This document shows positions 21,146 to 32,134 of a DNA stretch of 64,000 nt, in pieces. Origin of the DNA: Pycnopodia helianthoides (lineage: Eukaryota > Echinodermata > Asteroidea > Forcipulatida > Asteriidae); contig CM063248.1 in assembly GCA_032158295.1 (NCBI GenBank), positions 13,406,657-13,470,656 of the forward strand, given 5' to 3'. A program made the position numbers and the translations under genes. Each line of letters begins with the position of its first letter. Positions within the stretch are counted from its first letter, which is position 1. Below the pieces are notes generated by a model. That model saw nothing but the letters and a program-made list of their open reading frames with translations, had not been told where the DNA came from and ran no database searches.

Positions 21146-22989
21146 CTTTCGGAATGTTTGCACACGAGTTCAATCTGCACATAATGGAATCCCTAGCATA
21201 TAAATGTTTGTTAAAAGTAAAAACTAAACACTTTTACTACCAAATACCATACATATTCGTCAAGCAATTAAAACAAAAGGCTTGCTCACTCAGTAGCTTT
21301 GTTCAGATGCTGGAACTTACCTCTACACATTTGCACCTACACAAACTCAACACATAAATTCAATCGTAATACATGATTTATTTACATCTTTATTCTTAGG
21401 GTTAGGGCCTACTTCTCATTCAGTTGTTTCACTCTAAAATTATTGTTCTCATCAATATCAGTGCAATGCTGCAAACTATCACTTATCAGAAATGCACTTT
21501 ACAATTATTGTTTGTTAATTATTGTTGTTTCTATTTGTTGTATTTGTGGTCTTCAAAGTTCAAGAACATGAACCAGGAACTAGAGAGTGCTCTTATAACC
21601 TGCATGAAGTTAAAAGTGAAATTAAATTTGTGAAACCTGTTTATACTCACCATAATTGCGATTCACCACGGCAAAAAACGAAAGGGACAGAAATGCAGTG
21701 CAGAACACCAGCCAAAATTTTGGTGTTCTGGGACCCATGGAGGTGATTTTAAGAGACAGCCGAGAGACCATTCAGTCTCAGTCTCTAACAAGTAAAACTG
21801 TTAGTCCACTAACTAGTGGTGACAAGGGTCAGCTAGTAGTAGTACTAGTAGTACACATCTCTACGACAGTACAACTACAAGTCCTGAAGATTGTTGGATG
21901 GATGTCTTGTAGTACAAACTGATAATTTATTTTTGTATGACAGCTACATGTAGCTGACTAGGTAGCGTAGTAGAGTAGTTCAATGGGTGAATCTTTTCTT
22001 TTATCACAAGACGACCATATTTGTCTCCAAACAAATTACATCCAGTTAGTTACGTGGACAATGCATTACATAGTAGTATCACTTTTTTCAGCACCAGACT
22101 TTTCAAAATTGTCACATGGCCTGTTACTAGTGTTAGTGTTACCGTCAGTGTCAAGGTCACTAGTTTTAGTGATGCCTGTTAAAGTCATCGAAACACAAAT
22201 TTACAGTAGACTATTTAGTAGACTAGTACACCACTGTCTAAAAACAAGTCCTGAAGATTGCCATTATTAACCAAGATCTCAGATGTCAAACGTAACGCAA
22301 CGATAAACCATCACACATCTAATCAATCGCCTTGAAAGTACAAGTTTCTGTATGTTCTGTGGTACTTCAGTTTGCTTTACTCAGTCCTTGGGTTACTTTT
22401 ATAACAATTGATGAAGGAAACTGCCGATGAATATGAACACTGAATGATGAACTGTTGACGGCAAAGGCCAGTGTGTGTGGACAGTCTCATCGAGCGACAC
22501 ACTCTCCGATCTCCCCAATCATTTATCATCGACTCGGACTAGGACTAGTCCTCCGGCCGTGTCTGTACTATTCTAACGTTTCCGTACCGGTAGTACCGAC
22601 CGATGCTTTCAGTTTCAGTACTTTTACTGGATAAATTTTCGTCTAACATTAAAATTCATAACGATTTGAGCATGGACAAAATATAGAAAGATGACTGATG
22701 AACTGTCATTTTGACATGTCTGAAAAAAAGAGTTTATCCTGTGTGATTCTTCAGTCCATACATTCCCGATCCCCCATACAACACAACCACAACTCAACGG
22801 TAAGTACTTTGCGCACCGGGGTGGTGTTTTGCGCATTTTAAGGATAAACACAATCCTCAAACTGCACGCAATCTGCAAGAGCAAAGTTATAAATTCCAAG
22901 AAACATGGTCTTATTGGTGCCTTGGAGATCCTAAATATTATTAATCATACAAATTATGACCAATTGAACAAACTAGAGTTCTTGAATGA
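21146..22989. other. Possible 5' region of the MGAT4 gene, unassigned
   Basis: This area is where the MGAT4 first exon and promoter might lie, but I could not identify a convincing signal-anchor exon. A GTAAGT occurs on the plus strand at 22800, and a CTCTTGCAG acceptor-like site on the minus strand near 22876. Neither connects to a recognisable frame. Short 'actagtagta' iterations occur at 21800-21860. Confidence 0.3.
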
Positions 22990-23250
22990 TTCTTCGTCTG
23001 TTTTGGGGGTATTTTCATTTCTTGTTGGTGTTTTTTGCCGGTTTTTTGTAAAGACCCCAATGGAAATAAGTCTAAGTGATTGGCTTTTGGGGGCTATCCT
23101 TGGATATTATTTTGTGCAGTATTTCTTTCTTGTGTTCGTTTTTTGATTAATTCTTTTTCATTGCTTTTTACTCCTGTTGTTGTGTATGTATTTGTGTCAT
23201 ATTCTTGCTGTATTTTTATCCGAATAAACTCAATCAATCAATCAAACAAC
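22990..23250 (+). mobile_element. 3' tail of a non-LTR retroelement (fragment)
   Basis: T-rich sequence ending CCGAATAAACTCAATCAATC with an (AATC)n tail at about 23231-23246, a usual 3' signature of CR1/RTE-like elements. No RT motif upstream is readable. Confidence 0.4.
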
Positions 23251-23485
23251 TAAAACACAAACGAATGAGCAGCGCAATCTAGAGATTGTGCAAAACCTTA
23301 AAATGCGCTCAAAATAATAAGTGACACATAATGCACACACCTATCCTCATTCTCAGGGTCACCAGCCTCGTTTCCAAGGGTTATCGATCTCGCTACGCTT
23401 TCTTATACCCTGCTCCCTCCCCCACCCCACGCCTTTGCATGCCGTATCGACACCTCTCGTCACTAACCACTGGTAGGGGATGCAC

Positions 23486-24282
23486 TTAAAGGAACACGTT
23501 GCCTTCGGGTTGGGCGCTGTTGGGCGCTTTTGGGCTATAACAAGCGTTTGGTGTATAATGAGCACGGTCGGAAAGATGTTTAAAAAGTAGAATATAATGA
23601 TCCACACAAACGTGCCTTAGAAATGCTTCGCTTTTGATAACTTTCGCGAAACAAAACGCTCCGCCATTTATGGGGGTCAAGATTTTGACCCCCATAAATG
23701 GCGGACAAATTTTATTAGTCTTATTTCCAGTCGCAGCTGTTGAACTACGACTGAGCAATTATTTTATTAAAATTGTTACGATTACCATCTGTTTATTGTA
23801 TTCCACTAAATATCCAGTTAATAAATGAATGAAAAAAGAAAGAAAAAACCTACGTTAAATAAGTCCCCACGTCTCGGTCCGTCCGGGCGTCCAAGGACGT
23901 ACAAGCAGTAGCAAAACCCCGCGGCCATACCACCCATAGACCTCCCCCTGCATGCTGCACAGTAGACGACGCGAAGACAGGGTTCTCGTACAATGTATGA
24001 TTTTAGCGGGGCCAGCCTAGTAACCGATGCTTTGTGTGGTGTAAGAAGGTCTGGTACCCGTTACTGTTATTGCATCGACGATCGTATTGACGGCTTGAAA
24101 AACGTATACATTTCGCGGGACATGTCTCGGGGGTCAGAGGTCAATGTTTGTTTTTTTAAATTACCATTCACTAATTATAACACATTAAAGGTGTTTTATT
24201 GCAAGAACAACTCTTAATAAGTATAAGGAACAACTCCAAACAGTAACATTTCATGAGATTTGAAGGCAACGTGTTCCTTTAA
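23486..24282. mobile_element. TTAA-flanked transposon, family 2, 797 bp
   Basis: Perfect inverted ends: TTAA-AGGAACACGTTGCCTTC at the left and GAAGGCAACGTGTTCCT-TTAA at the right. The interior contains a perfect 20-bp-arm hairpin at 23661-23704 and otherwise GC-richer unique sequence without a transposase. Comparable elements with these ends are common in sea-star sequence as I remember it. It lies between MGAT4 and the THAP element. Confidence 0.9.
23661..23704. repeat. Perfect hairpin inside the family 2 element
   Basis: Arms of 20 bp (CCGCCATTTATGGGGGTCAA and its exact inverse) separated by GATT. ORFs over it on both strands are an artefact of the palindrome. Confidence 0.95.
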
Positions 24283-24405
24283 CCCGGCCGTTTAAAACCG
24301 GCATGCAGGGTCGTGGCCGTGCGATAAAGGACCGAGCCGGCCGAGCCGGAAGGCGAGGTCCTTTATCGCACGGCCACGGCCCTGCAAGGTTTTAAACGGC
24401 CAGTT
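24281..24405. repeat. Foldback (long hairpin) element
   Basis: Left arm 24281-24332 and right arm 24357-24405 are near-exact inverses. The inner 20 bases, GGCCGTGCGATAAAGGACC-like, are identical, with a GC-rich loop rich in 'gccgg'. It abuts the TTAA of the family 2 element, which suggests nested insertion at the same target. Confidence 0.9.
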
Positions 24406-24917
24406 AAGACCGAGTCACTACTCTTTTATTCCCATTTATAAATGCCCTTTTTGTTAAAAAGCGTAATATTGTTGGTAAACTTTCATTTCCTGTCACGTCC
24501 TCGAGCCTTGTTTCGCGAAGGATATACATGCCATACACGCTCAACAGTATTGTGCGTACGCGCGTGTCATAACACTAACATGTTTTTAGATTGAATACCA
24601 GTATGTGTTGATTGCGTTTCGCGTAAATTAGCGCCTGCGTATAATCTTGCGCGCCACAGGTGTGTTTAAACATAGATATAGAATATAATACCTAGATCGG
24701 CCGCGCGTACATACGCGGGTTCTGGCATGGGCGCAGCCATTGGTACCAAGCGGTCACGTGCTGGTGGTCAAAACATTGAACGCGCACTAGACGTGACGAA
24801 CGCGTTTACGTTTAAAGTGGTGTTATAGCAAAAAATCGTTTTGGTTTAATTTCGTGACTTTCCTCCAGCCGAATTATTCATACAATTTAATGTAATTAGG
24901 CCTTTTAAGGCTAAAGG

Positions 24918-25003
24918 ATGGTTGCAAATTGCTCTGCAGCCATATGTCTCAGCAGATAAAAGAGAAAGGGGCCCGGAGTCCTTCGTAAGCTGACATACCA
25001 TAG
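24918..25003 (+). pseudogene. THAP-domain exon 1 (one premature stop)
   Basis: Frame starts MVANCSAAICLSR, giving the first two Cys of the C2CH zinc module (C-x4-C). A TAA follows at 24957-24959, then in the same frame KRKGPGVLRKLTYHR ends at AG before a GTAAGT donor. The two leftover bases AG join the A at 25364 to encode Arg in the expected R-FP position. The single stop could be a mutation, or translation could begin elsewhere. Confidence 0.65.
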
Positions 25004-25363
25004 GTAAGTATAAAGTAGGCCTACATGTTTATTGGATTTTTTAAAATTTTAGCAGTTACTATAGCTAATTACCATCACCATTGATGTGTATGAACTCCAT
25101 TTCGGTTATTTATCAGGTTTACTCTTTTCTTTCCTCCATCGTATGCTGTAATGATGATATTCACTGGGACTTTGGGTCTAATACTACTCTAGGCTATAGA
25201 GTGTTTATTGCACGGTAATGGATGGGTTTATACGTTGCGATAGTATTATTGGGTAGTGGTTGTGATTTTACTTTTTTTAGTCGTTGTATAATTAAACTCC
25301 TCTCAAGTGATACGTAGGCCTACATTGTTTTGTTTAATGCTTACAATTGTTATTTCACTCCAG

Positions 25364-25559
25364 ATTCCCCCATGAAGACTCAAAACTGATGCGCGAGTGG
25401 GTTCATCGAATAAAAAGGATGCTCCCGAATGGTAGAAAATGGAGTCCCACTGCACAAGACCGGCTTTGCAGCGACCATTTTGCTGAAGAATGCCTGGAAG
25501 TGCGGTGGGGCAAAACCTGCCTTCGGGGTAATGCAGTGCCAACAATCTTCGATGACTAA
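25364..25559 (+). pseudogene. THAP-domain exon 2
   Basis: Acceptor TTTCACTCCAG. It reads FPHEDSKLMREWVHRIKRML, then RLCSDHFAEECLEV and ends NAVPTIFDD before TAA. All THAP hallmarks are present: the FP, the invariant Trp, the Pro of SPTAQ, C-x2-H in LCSDHF, and the AVPTIF box. The protein stops right after the domain, so either a catalytic part was lost or a donor beyond was missed. Confidence 0.85.
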
Positions 25560-26526
25560 CTATCCCAGTCATTTAAGACCCGTATGTTATATTTATTGTT
25601 TCCTTTGTTAAAACACTTTTATTTTAAACTGTGAGTTATTCTATCAACTTATGTCAAACTTTGATGAATTCGTAACGAAGTTTCAGGAGGTGCATAGCCT
25701 CGATTGATCTTATTTCGGCAGGCTTTATGCTAGTTTTAATGGCCCTTGGCCGGCTGATGTATCATTTCTGTTGATAGTTTGTTACTACTGTTATTGTATT
25801 TTTCAGTGTATATTCAATTTTTAAATATTCTGAAATAATTGTTAACATCTGTACTTTTTACTATTGTAATGCGCATCTGCACATTTTTTTTAAATGAAAC
25901 TTGCGCATATGAATAAATTATTAGATTAGATTAGATTAGATTTAAATTATTTATTCAGCCAACGTTAAAAAGTTAAAAACCAAAAACACCGGAAATCGTA
26001 GTGCAACTCGAGCTCTCTAGATTTTACATTATAACTTTAATGGTCTGTTTTATGGGTTACCCGACTCTCTTCTTGTTAAGCTTCAACGGTTTCAAAACTC
26101 TGCTAGTGCATGACTTGTTACTCGTTCACAAGCATGAACCCATTTCTAGAGCAACGTTTAGCGCAGGCCTAATTACCCTCCAAACTGATATAATAATACG
26201 TAATTACTTTGTTTTCTCTAATTGTATAATTCAAATTATGCACGGTCTACGTGCATACTGCAGTGTTTGTATGCTACTACCGGTGAAAAATAAATGACTA
26301 GCCCGTGTTATACTACACCTTTGTGCTTATGTTGAGTTTATGAATCTTGCTTTTTGTCATTTATCCAAGAAATGGGTCTTTAAATTGTGCCACAAACCTG
26401 TCAAATAATATAGCCCACCGTGTGTTTAAGGACTATTCTCCATGTTCATCTTCAGTGCGTTACCACCAGCACGTGACTTTTAAGCGCGTCCATGAAGAAC
26501 CAGGAATTTTGGTGTACGGCTTATGG
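25560..26526. other. Interior of the THAP element after the domain, with (GATTA)n tail
   Basis: Positions 25680-25945 read like the 3' end of another non-LTR retroelement: ATGAATAAATTATTAGATTA with a (GATTA)n tail at 25921-25944. The remaining sequence to 26526 has no domain I recognise. Confidence 0.4.
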
Positions 26527-26795
26527 CGCGTATGTACGCGCGGCCGATCTAGGTATTATATTCTATATCTATGTGTTTAAACCATTGATCTACATTATAC
26601 TGAGTATAATATTAAGGTTAGTTTAACCTTATTTGTTTGCTTAATTAAATACGTTTCGTGCTTCGGTTTCATCTAGAGATGGTAATTGACAAACCGATTT
26701 TATTACAAAAAGAATGCTGGCAGAGTTTTGTCCTGCCCCCTCCTAAACCAAATCACTGACCCCTGTTGGTTTGTACCATAGAGCTATATATATTG

Positions 26796-27243
26796 ACTAG
26801 AGCTCTAACACCCCGTTATACACGCACTAAGGTTTTGAAGCCGTGTGGGCGCATCCATGTTTATGTACAAACCAATACAAAAGCTTGAAATTTTGTACGG
26901 CAATTGTACGGCTATTTGCATGATAAAGCGTTTGTTCTTTTCTATGCGTCATCGAACCAAATATGCAGCAAATGAGAACGCACAATCTGCTAATGAGCGT
27001 ACAAACTGCGAGCGTCATTTGCGTCATGTTTAGCATGTGCGTTTGCGCGTATACGGTTTTTTTTTTAGTTCGTCATTCTTGCCGGCATATTGTGTATCCT
27101 TGAAGCAGATTTCGTTTTTTCCCCTTGACATCTTGAAGCATTGAATCCTCCCAAACAAGGCTTTAGTTCGACTCAACATTTTTCCTAAGACGTAAGTAAC
27201 AACATCAGAGAATCACCTACTACATATTTTCTTAAGAGATCAC
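26796..27243. repeat. Inverted arm, left (about 445 bp)
   Basis: From ACTAGAGCTCTAACACCCCG to 'cttaagagatcac' this matches the inverse of 32135-32575 with only a few differences. It is preceded by 'accatagagctatatatatt', which also occurs at 31920. Confidence 0.92.
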
Positions 27244-27519
27244 GAGGGCACCGGCTGTCCCGAGGGGGTAAACATTTCGTCAAATACGACAGCAAAGCTC
27301 TCGTCGAACGTTTCATATCTGTCCAAATAAAATAACTCAAACACAAACTCTACAGAACACTCTCTACAATCACAATAAATCTTGTTCATTTTTTTTTATA
27401 TTAAACTGTCTTGCGAAAACAGGTAATTTAAGTGTAAAATGGGGAGCCCAATCTAACCACGTCTTACGCTACTACTATGTACATGTACTCAGTACTACAT
27501 TAATTTGATCCAGCTGATC

Positions 27520-29445
27520 GCGCTTCTGCCATTGCTAAAGTCGAATTATGCATTCGCAGGCGCGAATAATACGGAAAAGAGTAGTTGGGTACCCCCTAAG
27601 AACCGAGATGTAGCTCTTATAGACGCTTACATCAATTCAGTTATGAGGTTCTTAAGGTCCCCAACACCTCGACACCCAATAACCTCCCCCAAGATGAGCG
27701 CCACGCCCTAACACAGCTCCGCCAATCACCAGACATAGTGACTCAAACGAGCTGACAAGGGGTCCGCAGTTGTAGTCATGAACACACATGATAGCTGAGG
27801 GCCTCAGACAGCTCAGCAACACTGATCATTATATTGAAGTGACACTGACCCTACTCCATCGCTTCCAAACAAATCAGTGACACCCTGGTTACGCTTCTAC
27901 CTTCTACCCAAGATACACAAGCCCAACAACCCGGGTCGACCCATTGTATCTGGTAATGGTAGCCCCACAGAACGCATTTCTGAGTTTGTCGATAGTTTCC
28001 TCAACCCCTTGTCTCCCGCATCCCGTCCTTCATAAAGGATACCACAGACTTCCTCCATAAACCAAGGAAGTCAAACATCAAATACCTGACTCTGCTATTC
28101 TGGTTACTCTGGATGTTTCATCATTGTATACTAACATACCCCATAATGAAGGCATGAGTGCTTGTGTCTCTGCTCTCAGGGCCAATAGACAATCCCGCCC
28201 CTCAGTGAGACAAATTAAGGAACTCATCAGCCACATTCTCACTAAGAACAATTTTTCATTTACTGACAGACATTTTGTACAGGTACAGGGTACCGCAATG
28301 GGTACTAAAATGGCACCCTCATATGCCAACCTATTCATGTCTGACTTAGAGGACAGACTCCTGTCCTCTGCCCCCAACCGCCCACTAGTTTGGTGGAGAT
28401 TTATGATGATAGATGATATTTTCTCAAACTCATTCCACCCCACCATAAAGTTCACTACTGAATGCTCTCTCACAAGTGTGAACTTTCTAGATGTAACCGT
28501 AACTAAATCCCCTAATGGCATTATTACGGATGTATACAGCAAAACCCACTGACACCCACCAGTATCTTCTCTCCAACAGTTGCCACCCTAGTCACGGTAA
28601 GAAGGCAATTGCTTACAGTCAGGCATTACGTATAAGGCGTATCTGCTCCACAGATACCTTGTACAAAAGTCGTTCATCCGACCTAAGGAAACACCTTGTT
28701 TCAAGGGGCCACAGCGAACGCAGGGTCCAACTTGCCATCAACAGAGCCCTCAACATACCTCGTCATACTTTGTTGACCAACACGAGAACAAAAAAAGTCC
28801 AGACCAAGAGAGTTGCCCTAGTTACCACCTTCCACCCTTAAACTGCCTAAACTTTCATCAATCCTCAATAACAATATGAATATACTTCACTCCTCTATAA
28901 CAGGTTATGCTCAGCAATCCCTGAGCTCCCCAGGGTTGCATTCCGCCCGGCCTAAAAACCTGGGAGACATCCTAGTCAGGGCTAAACTCCCACCAGGTAC
29001 ATGCCAAACACCACCCTAACAGATAGGTTGTCACAAATTAATGTACCCGCTCCAAGTGTAGAACATGTCTCTACATCAAACCGGCACTTAAAGTAAAGAG
29101 TCATAGCACTGGCTCTTCTTACAACATCAAGACCGACTCCCAATGTAGCACACCTAATGTAGTCTATGTAAGAAATGTGGACTACAATATGTGGGAGAGA
29201 CTAAGACCAAACTTAGTCTTCGCTTTGCGAACCATGTCTCTTCCATAAAGACCAAGAAACAGTACCCCGTCTCCATCCACTTCAACAGCCCCACAACGTC
29301 AAAGATGTGGAACTTATGGTGATTGAGGCTTGCAACGGTGATGACACACACCGCAAACTCAGAGAATCGCACTGGATTCACCAGCTTAAGCCAGTCCAAC
29401 CCTTTGGACTAAAAATCAACACCGGTGTCAAATAAATTCCCACTT
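27520..29445 (+). pseudogene. Penelope-like retroelement with GIY-YIG endonuclease
   Basis: Order on the plus strand, across several frames: N-terminal [47 protein letters not shown] (28100); GTAMGTKMAPSYANLFMSDL; the catalytic WWRFMMIDDIF; NFLDVTVTKSPNG; HQYLLSNSCHPSHGKKAIAY; LGDILVRAKLPPGTC; a cysteine pair; then the GIY-YIG endonuclease CKKCGLQYVGETKTKLSLRF and a final HWIHQLKPVQPFGLK. This is the domain layout of Penelope-like elements with endonuclease. Frameshifts and a shortened stretch after IDD make it inactive. Confidence 0.9.
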
Positions 29446-30037
29446 CATTTACTGCTTACTTATTTATTTTATGTAATATAAATACAATTACTGCTAATAA
29501 CCTGTTCTTTCAATGATTGATTTGTTTTCCATTCTTAAGTTGTTTTAAAAATCATATTTTCTCCACTGGCTAACTGTTACCGTTCTTTTTCTCAACAAGT
29601 TTTTTTGGGAATCGACCTGTTCTTTTCCTAATAACCCCTTCTCTCCACAGACTTGTTCTATAATTTCCTCCCTTTCACATTGTTGTATATACTTTGGTCC
29701 TGTTCCCTATTGTTAATTGCATCATATCCGATGCCTCGTGCCCCTTAATCCTGTCCTTTCATGTTTCCCGCTTGGTCCAGTAATCCTCCCTTTCACTGAC
29801 CATCCTTTTGTGCCCACCACATAACTCTGATTGGTTCCTAGCCAGCCCACTGTAACTTTTATTGGCTGTAATTTTCCCTCCTTTTTCTGGATACCATCCC
29901 ATTGTTGTTTGCCTCTCTTTTTTGCTGTAAATTGATATGTTTTACGTTTGTGCTTGTTTATGCCTCTGACGAAGGTCCGGTTTGGATCGAAAGCTAAGGC
30001 CATCTACCCTACAAATTTTATATAATATATATATAAT
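29446..30037 (+). other. 3' region of the Penelope element
   Basis: T/C-rich untranslated sequence leading to a hammerhead-like motif at 29966-29992 and then an AT run. No reading frame. Confidence 0.5.
29966..29992 (+). ncRNA. Hammerhead-ribozyme-like core in Penelope 3' region
   Basis: CTGACGA (29966-29972) is followed by a 5-bp stem (GGTCC 29974-29978 with GGATC 29984-29988, one G-U pair) and then GAAA (29989-29992). That is the CUGANGA - stem II - GAAA order of hammerhead ribozymes, which are reported from Penelope-like elements. I could not draw a good stem III with the UH cleavage site, so this may be a decayed or merely similar motif. Confidence 0.35.
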
Positions 30038-30179
30038 GGGGGAAAAGACACCACACACACTTTTTAGTAAACAATTTTTTATATACCACACACACTTTTT
30101 AGTAAATTTTTTTTTATATACCACACACACTTTTTAGTAAAAATTTTTACTAAAAAGTGTGTGTGGTGTCTTTTCCCCC
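30038..30179. mobile_element. Small perfect-armed hairpin element
   Basis: Left arm 30038-30069 and right arm 30148-30179 are exact 32-bp inverses, starting GGGGGAAAAGACACC. Between them a 'taccacacacactttttagta' motif is repeated directly. It resembles a tiny MITE or a foldback formed at the end of the Penelope copy. Confidence 0.85.
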
Positions 30180-30439
30180 CCAGCGGCAGGATGGATTTCT
30201 TTTTCATCCTAAGCCTATCAAATTTGTTTTTGTCTGCCACAATGAATCTTTCATGATGTTAGATTTGCACGATAACATAAGCGTTTGAAACCTGACGTGC
30301 CAATTTGTCCTGGATAAAATATTCATGTCGTTCTGGCATTCAAGTGTAAAGACTACACTTAGCTTGAATGAATATGCACAAAACCAGATATTGCAGCGTC
30401 CAGACCCAAACGCGAGATTTGTGGGATTGAAATTTTCTT

Positions 30440-31340
30440 TGAGTAAAGTTAGAAGATTGGTATGGATCAGAAGTGCTTAAAAAGTGTGTCTATTTCTCGG
30501 TGTCAGGCACACAGAGGCTTGATTTTTCACCCCTAAAAATGCCAAAAGCTCAGAGCTTCCGGGGCTTCGCCCCTGGACCCCCACCGGGGCCTCACCCCTG
30601 GACCCCACCATCGATGTTACCCAAATTTTTCCAGTAAACTTGGACCTGATTTCCAATAAGAGTGTGTCTATTTCTCTGTTTTAGGCTAATGGAAGCTTGG
30701 TTTTTCACCCCTCAAAATGCCAAAAGCTCAAAGCTTCCGGGGACTTCGCCCCCTGGACCCCCAGCGGAGCCTCACCCCTGGACCCCACCATCGATGTTAC
30801 CCAAATTTTTCCAGTAGACTAAGATGATTTATATGGATCTGATTTCCAATAAGAGTGTGTCTATTTCTCTGTTTTAGGCATATGGAGGCTTGATTTTTCA
30901 CCCGTCAAAAAGCCAAAAGCTCAGGGCTTCACCCCCTGGACCTCCACTATCGATGTTACAGAACAATTTTCAGTAAATTTAGAAGATTTATATGGACGTG
31001 ATTTCCAATAAGAGTGTGTCTATTTCTCTGTTTAAGGCATATGGAGGCTTGATTTTTCACCCCTCAAAAAGCCAAAAGCTCAGAGCTTCCAGGGGCTTCG
31101 CCCCCTGGACCCCACCGGGGCTTCACCCCTGGACCCCCACTATCGATGTTACAGAACATTTTCCAGTAAATTTAGAAGATTTATATGAATCTGATTTCCT
31201 ATAAAAGTGTGTATATTTCTCTTTTTTATGCACATGGAGGCTTGATTTTTAAACCCCACAGAACGCCAAAGGCTCAGAGCTTCAGGGGCCGTAAGGCCGG
31301 CCCCTGGACCCCACCCATTTTTGTTTACCCTCTAAAATTA
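30440..31340 (+). repeat. Satellite-like tandem array, about 190-bp units, five copies
   Basis: Each unit has 'gtgtgtctatttctc', then 'ggaggcttgatttttcaccc', then 'gccaaaagctcagagcttc', a GC-rich 'cttcgccccctggaccc' block, and 'atcgatgttac...ttccagtaa'. Unit lengths differ through loss of GC blocks. Noncoding. Confidence 0.9.
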
Positions 31341-31374
31341 AATCCTGGTTGCACCGTTGTGCCCCCCGGTTTAA

Positions 31375-31580
31375 AAAATCCTGGATCCGCCCCAAATCTT
31401 GGACTTTGTCCAACAAACTCGTTCTGAACGACTCCAAAACTGAGATCTTATTTTTAAGATCTCGTTTCACAAAAAAGATTTCTCCACCACCCATTGCCCA
31501 GTCTGTTATTGAACCATCTGAATTTGCCCGTAACCTCGGTGTAACCATGGATTTTTCATTGTGCATGAGTAGACAAATAA
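31375..31580 (+). pseudogene. CR1/Rex-like reverse transcriptase fragment
   Basis: Reads WTLSNKLVLNDSKTEILFLR, then EPSEFARNLGVTMDFSLCM. The NKL-LN--KTE and ARNLGV-x-D blocks are the conserved C-terminal RT/thumb region of CR1/Jockey-type elements. Only about 65 codons remain. Confidence 0.75.
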
Positions 31581-32134
31581 GCGTAGCCGGGTCGTGGCCA
31601 ACAATAAGCGGAGTAAAGTCTTATTAAGAATGTAGTGGGAACGCCATTACCGTACACTGCAGCGTGGTAGCAGCGTGGTGTGATCTCTGTGGTCGTAATA
31701 AAAACGCAGCACCGTCGGCAACTGTTTTGAGCCGCTTTAATTATGCTTTTACGCATCAGGTCCGTTCATCTGCGAAGTTGGGGAAAAACTGAAAAAAGGC
31801 TTGAACACCTCCAATTTATATAGACATCGCGATGCATCGCCACAAATCGTACTAGAAGCGTAATATAGTCAGCACCAGCTTAGTGATATCGTCCTACAGT
31901 CTTTTAGGTTTGTGTAACAACCATAGAGCTATATATATTGACTAGAGCGCTAACTTGCTCTGAGTTCAGCAGCCACCCTGGGCGCAGACATGTTTGATGT
32001 GTTGCGTGGCTACGGAACGATTTTAATTTTAAGAGAGCACACATGGCCGCAAAAATTTTGCATTCGGCGTGCGCGCTTACGTACGCGCCATATTTAATCT
32101 AACGATCATTGCTCTTGTAAACAGGTGATTTTAG
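31581..32134. other. Sequence between RT fragment and right inverted arm
   Basis: Contains the 26-bp phrase 'ccatagagctatatatattg' plus 'actaga' at about 31921-31946 that also precedes the left arm at 26776. Together with the GTTAGCGCTCTAG end at about 32562-32574, this could mark a separate 630-bp inverted-repeat element. No gene. Confidence 0.45.

Larger units (their letters stand above)
24656..26582 (+). mobile_element. Inverted-repeat element carrying a THAP domain
   Basis: The left end (24664-24717, starting TTTAAACATAGATATAG) matches the inverse of 26527-26575 nearly perfectly. A further block, GTCACGTGCTGGTGGT at about 24755, has its inverse near 26466, so the arms span roughly 105 bp. 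Between them lie two exons of a THAP domain and a (GATTA)n-tailed insertion at 25921-25944. THAP domains bind DNA in P-element and related transposases, so a degenerate transposon is the simplest reading. No catalytic domain survives. Exact termini and target duplication are unresolved. Confidence 0.6.

Noticed and set aside
22624..22899. Minus-strand frame starting MEFITLLLQIACSLRIVFIL as the MGAT4 signal anchor
   Set aside because: No donor in the right phase follows, and the frame runs on into low-complexity sequence; the hydrophobic run may be chance.
23486..23828. Open frames on both strands containing FMGVKILTPINGG
   Set aside because: They read through the perfect 20-bp hairpin, which gives similar peptides on both strands.
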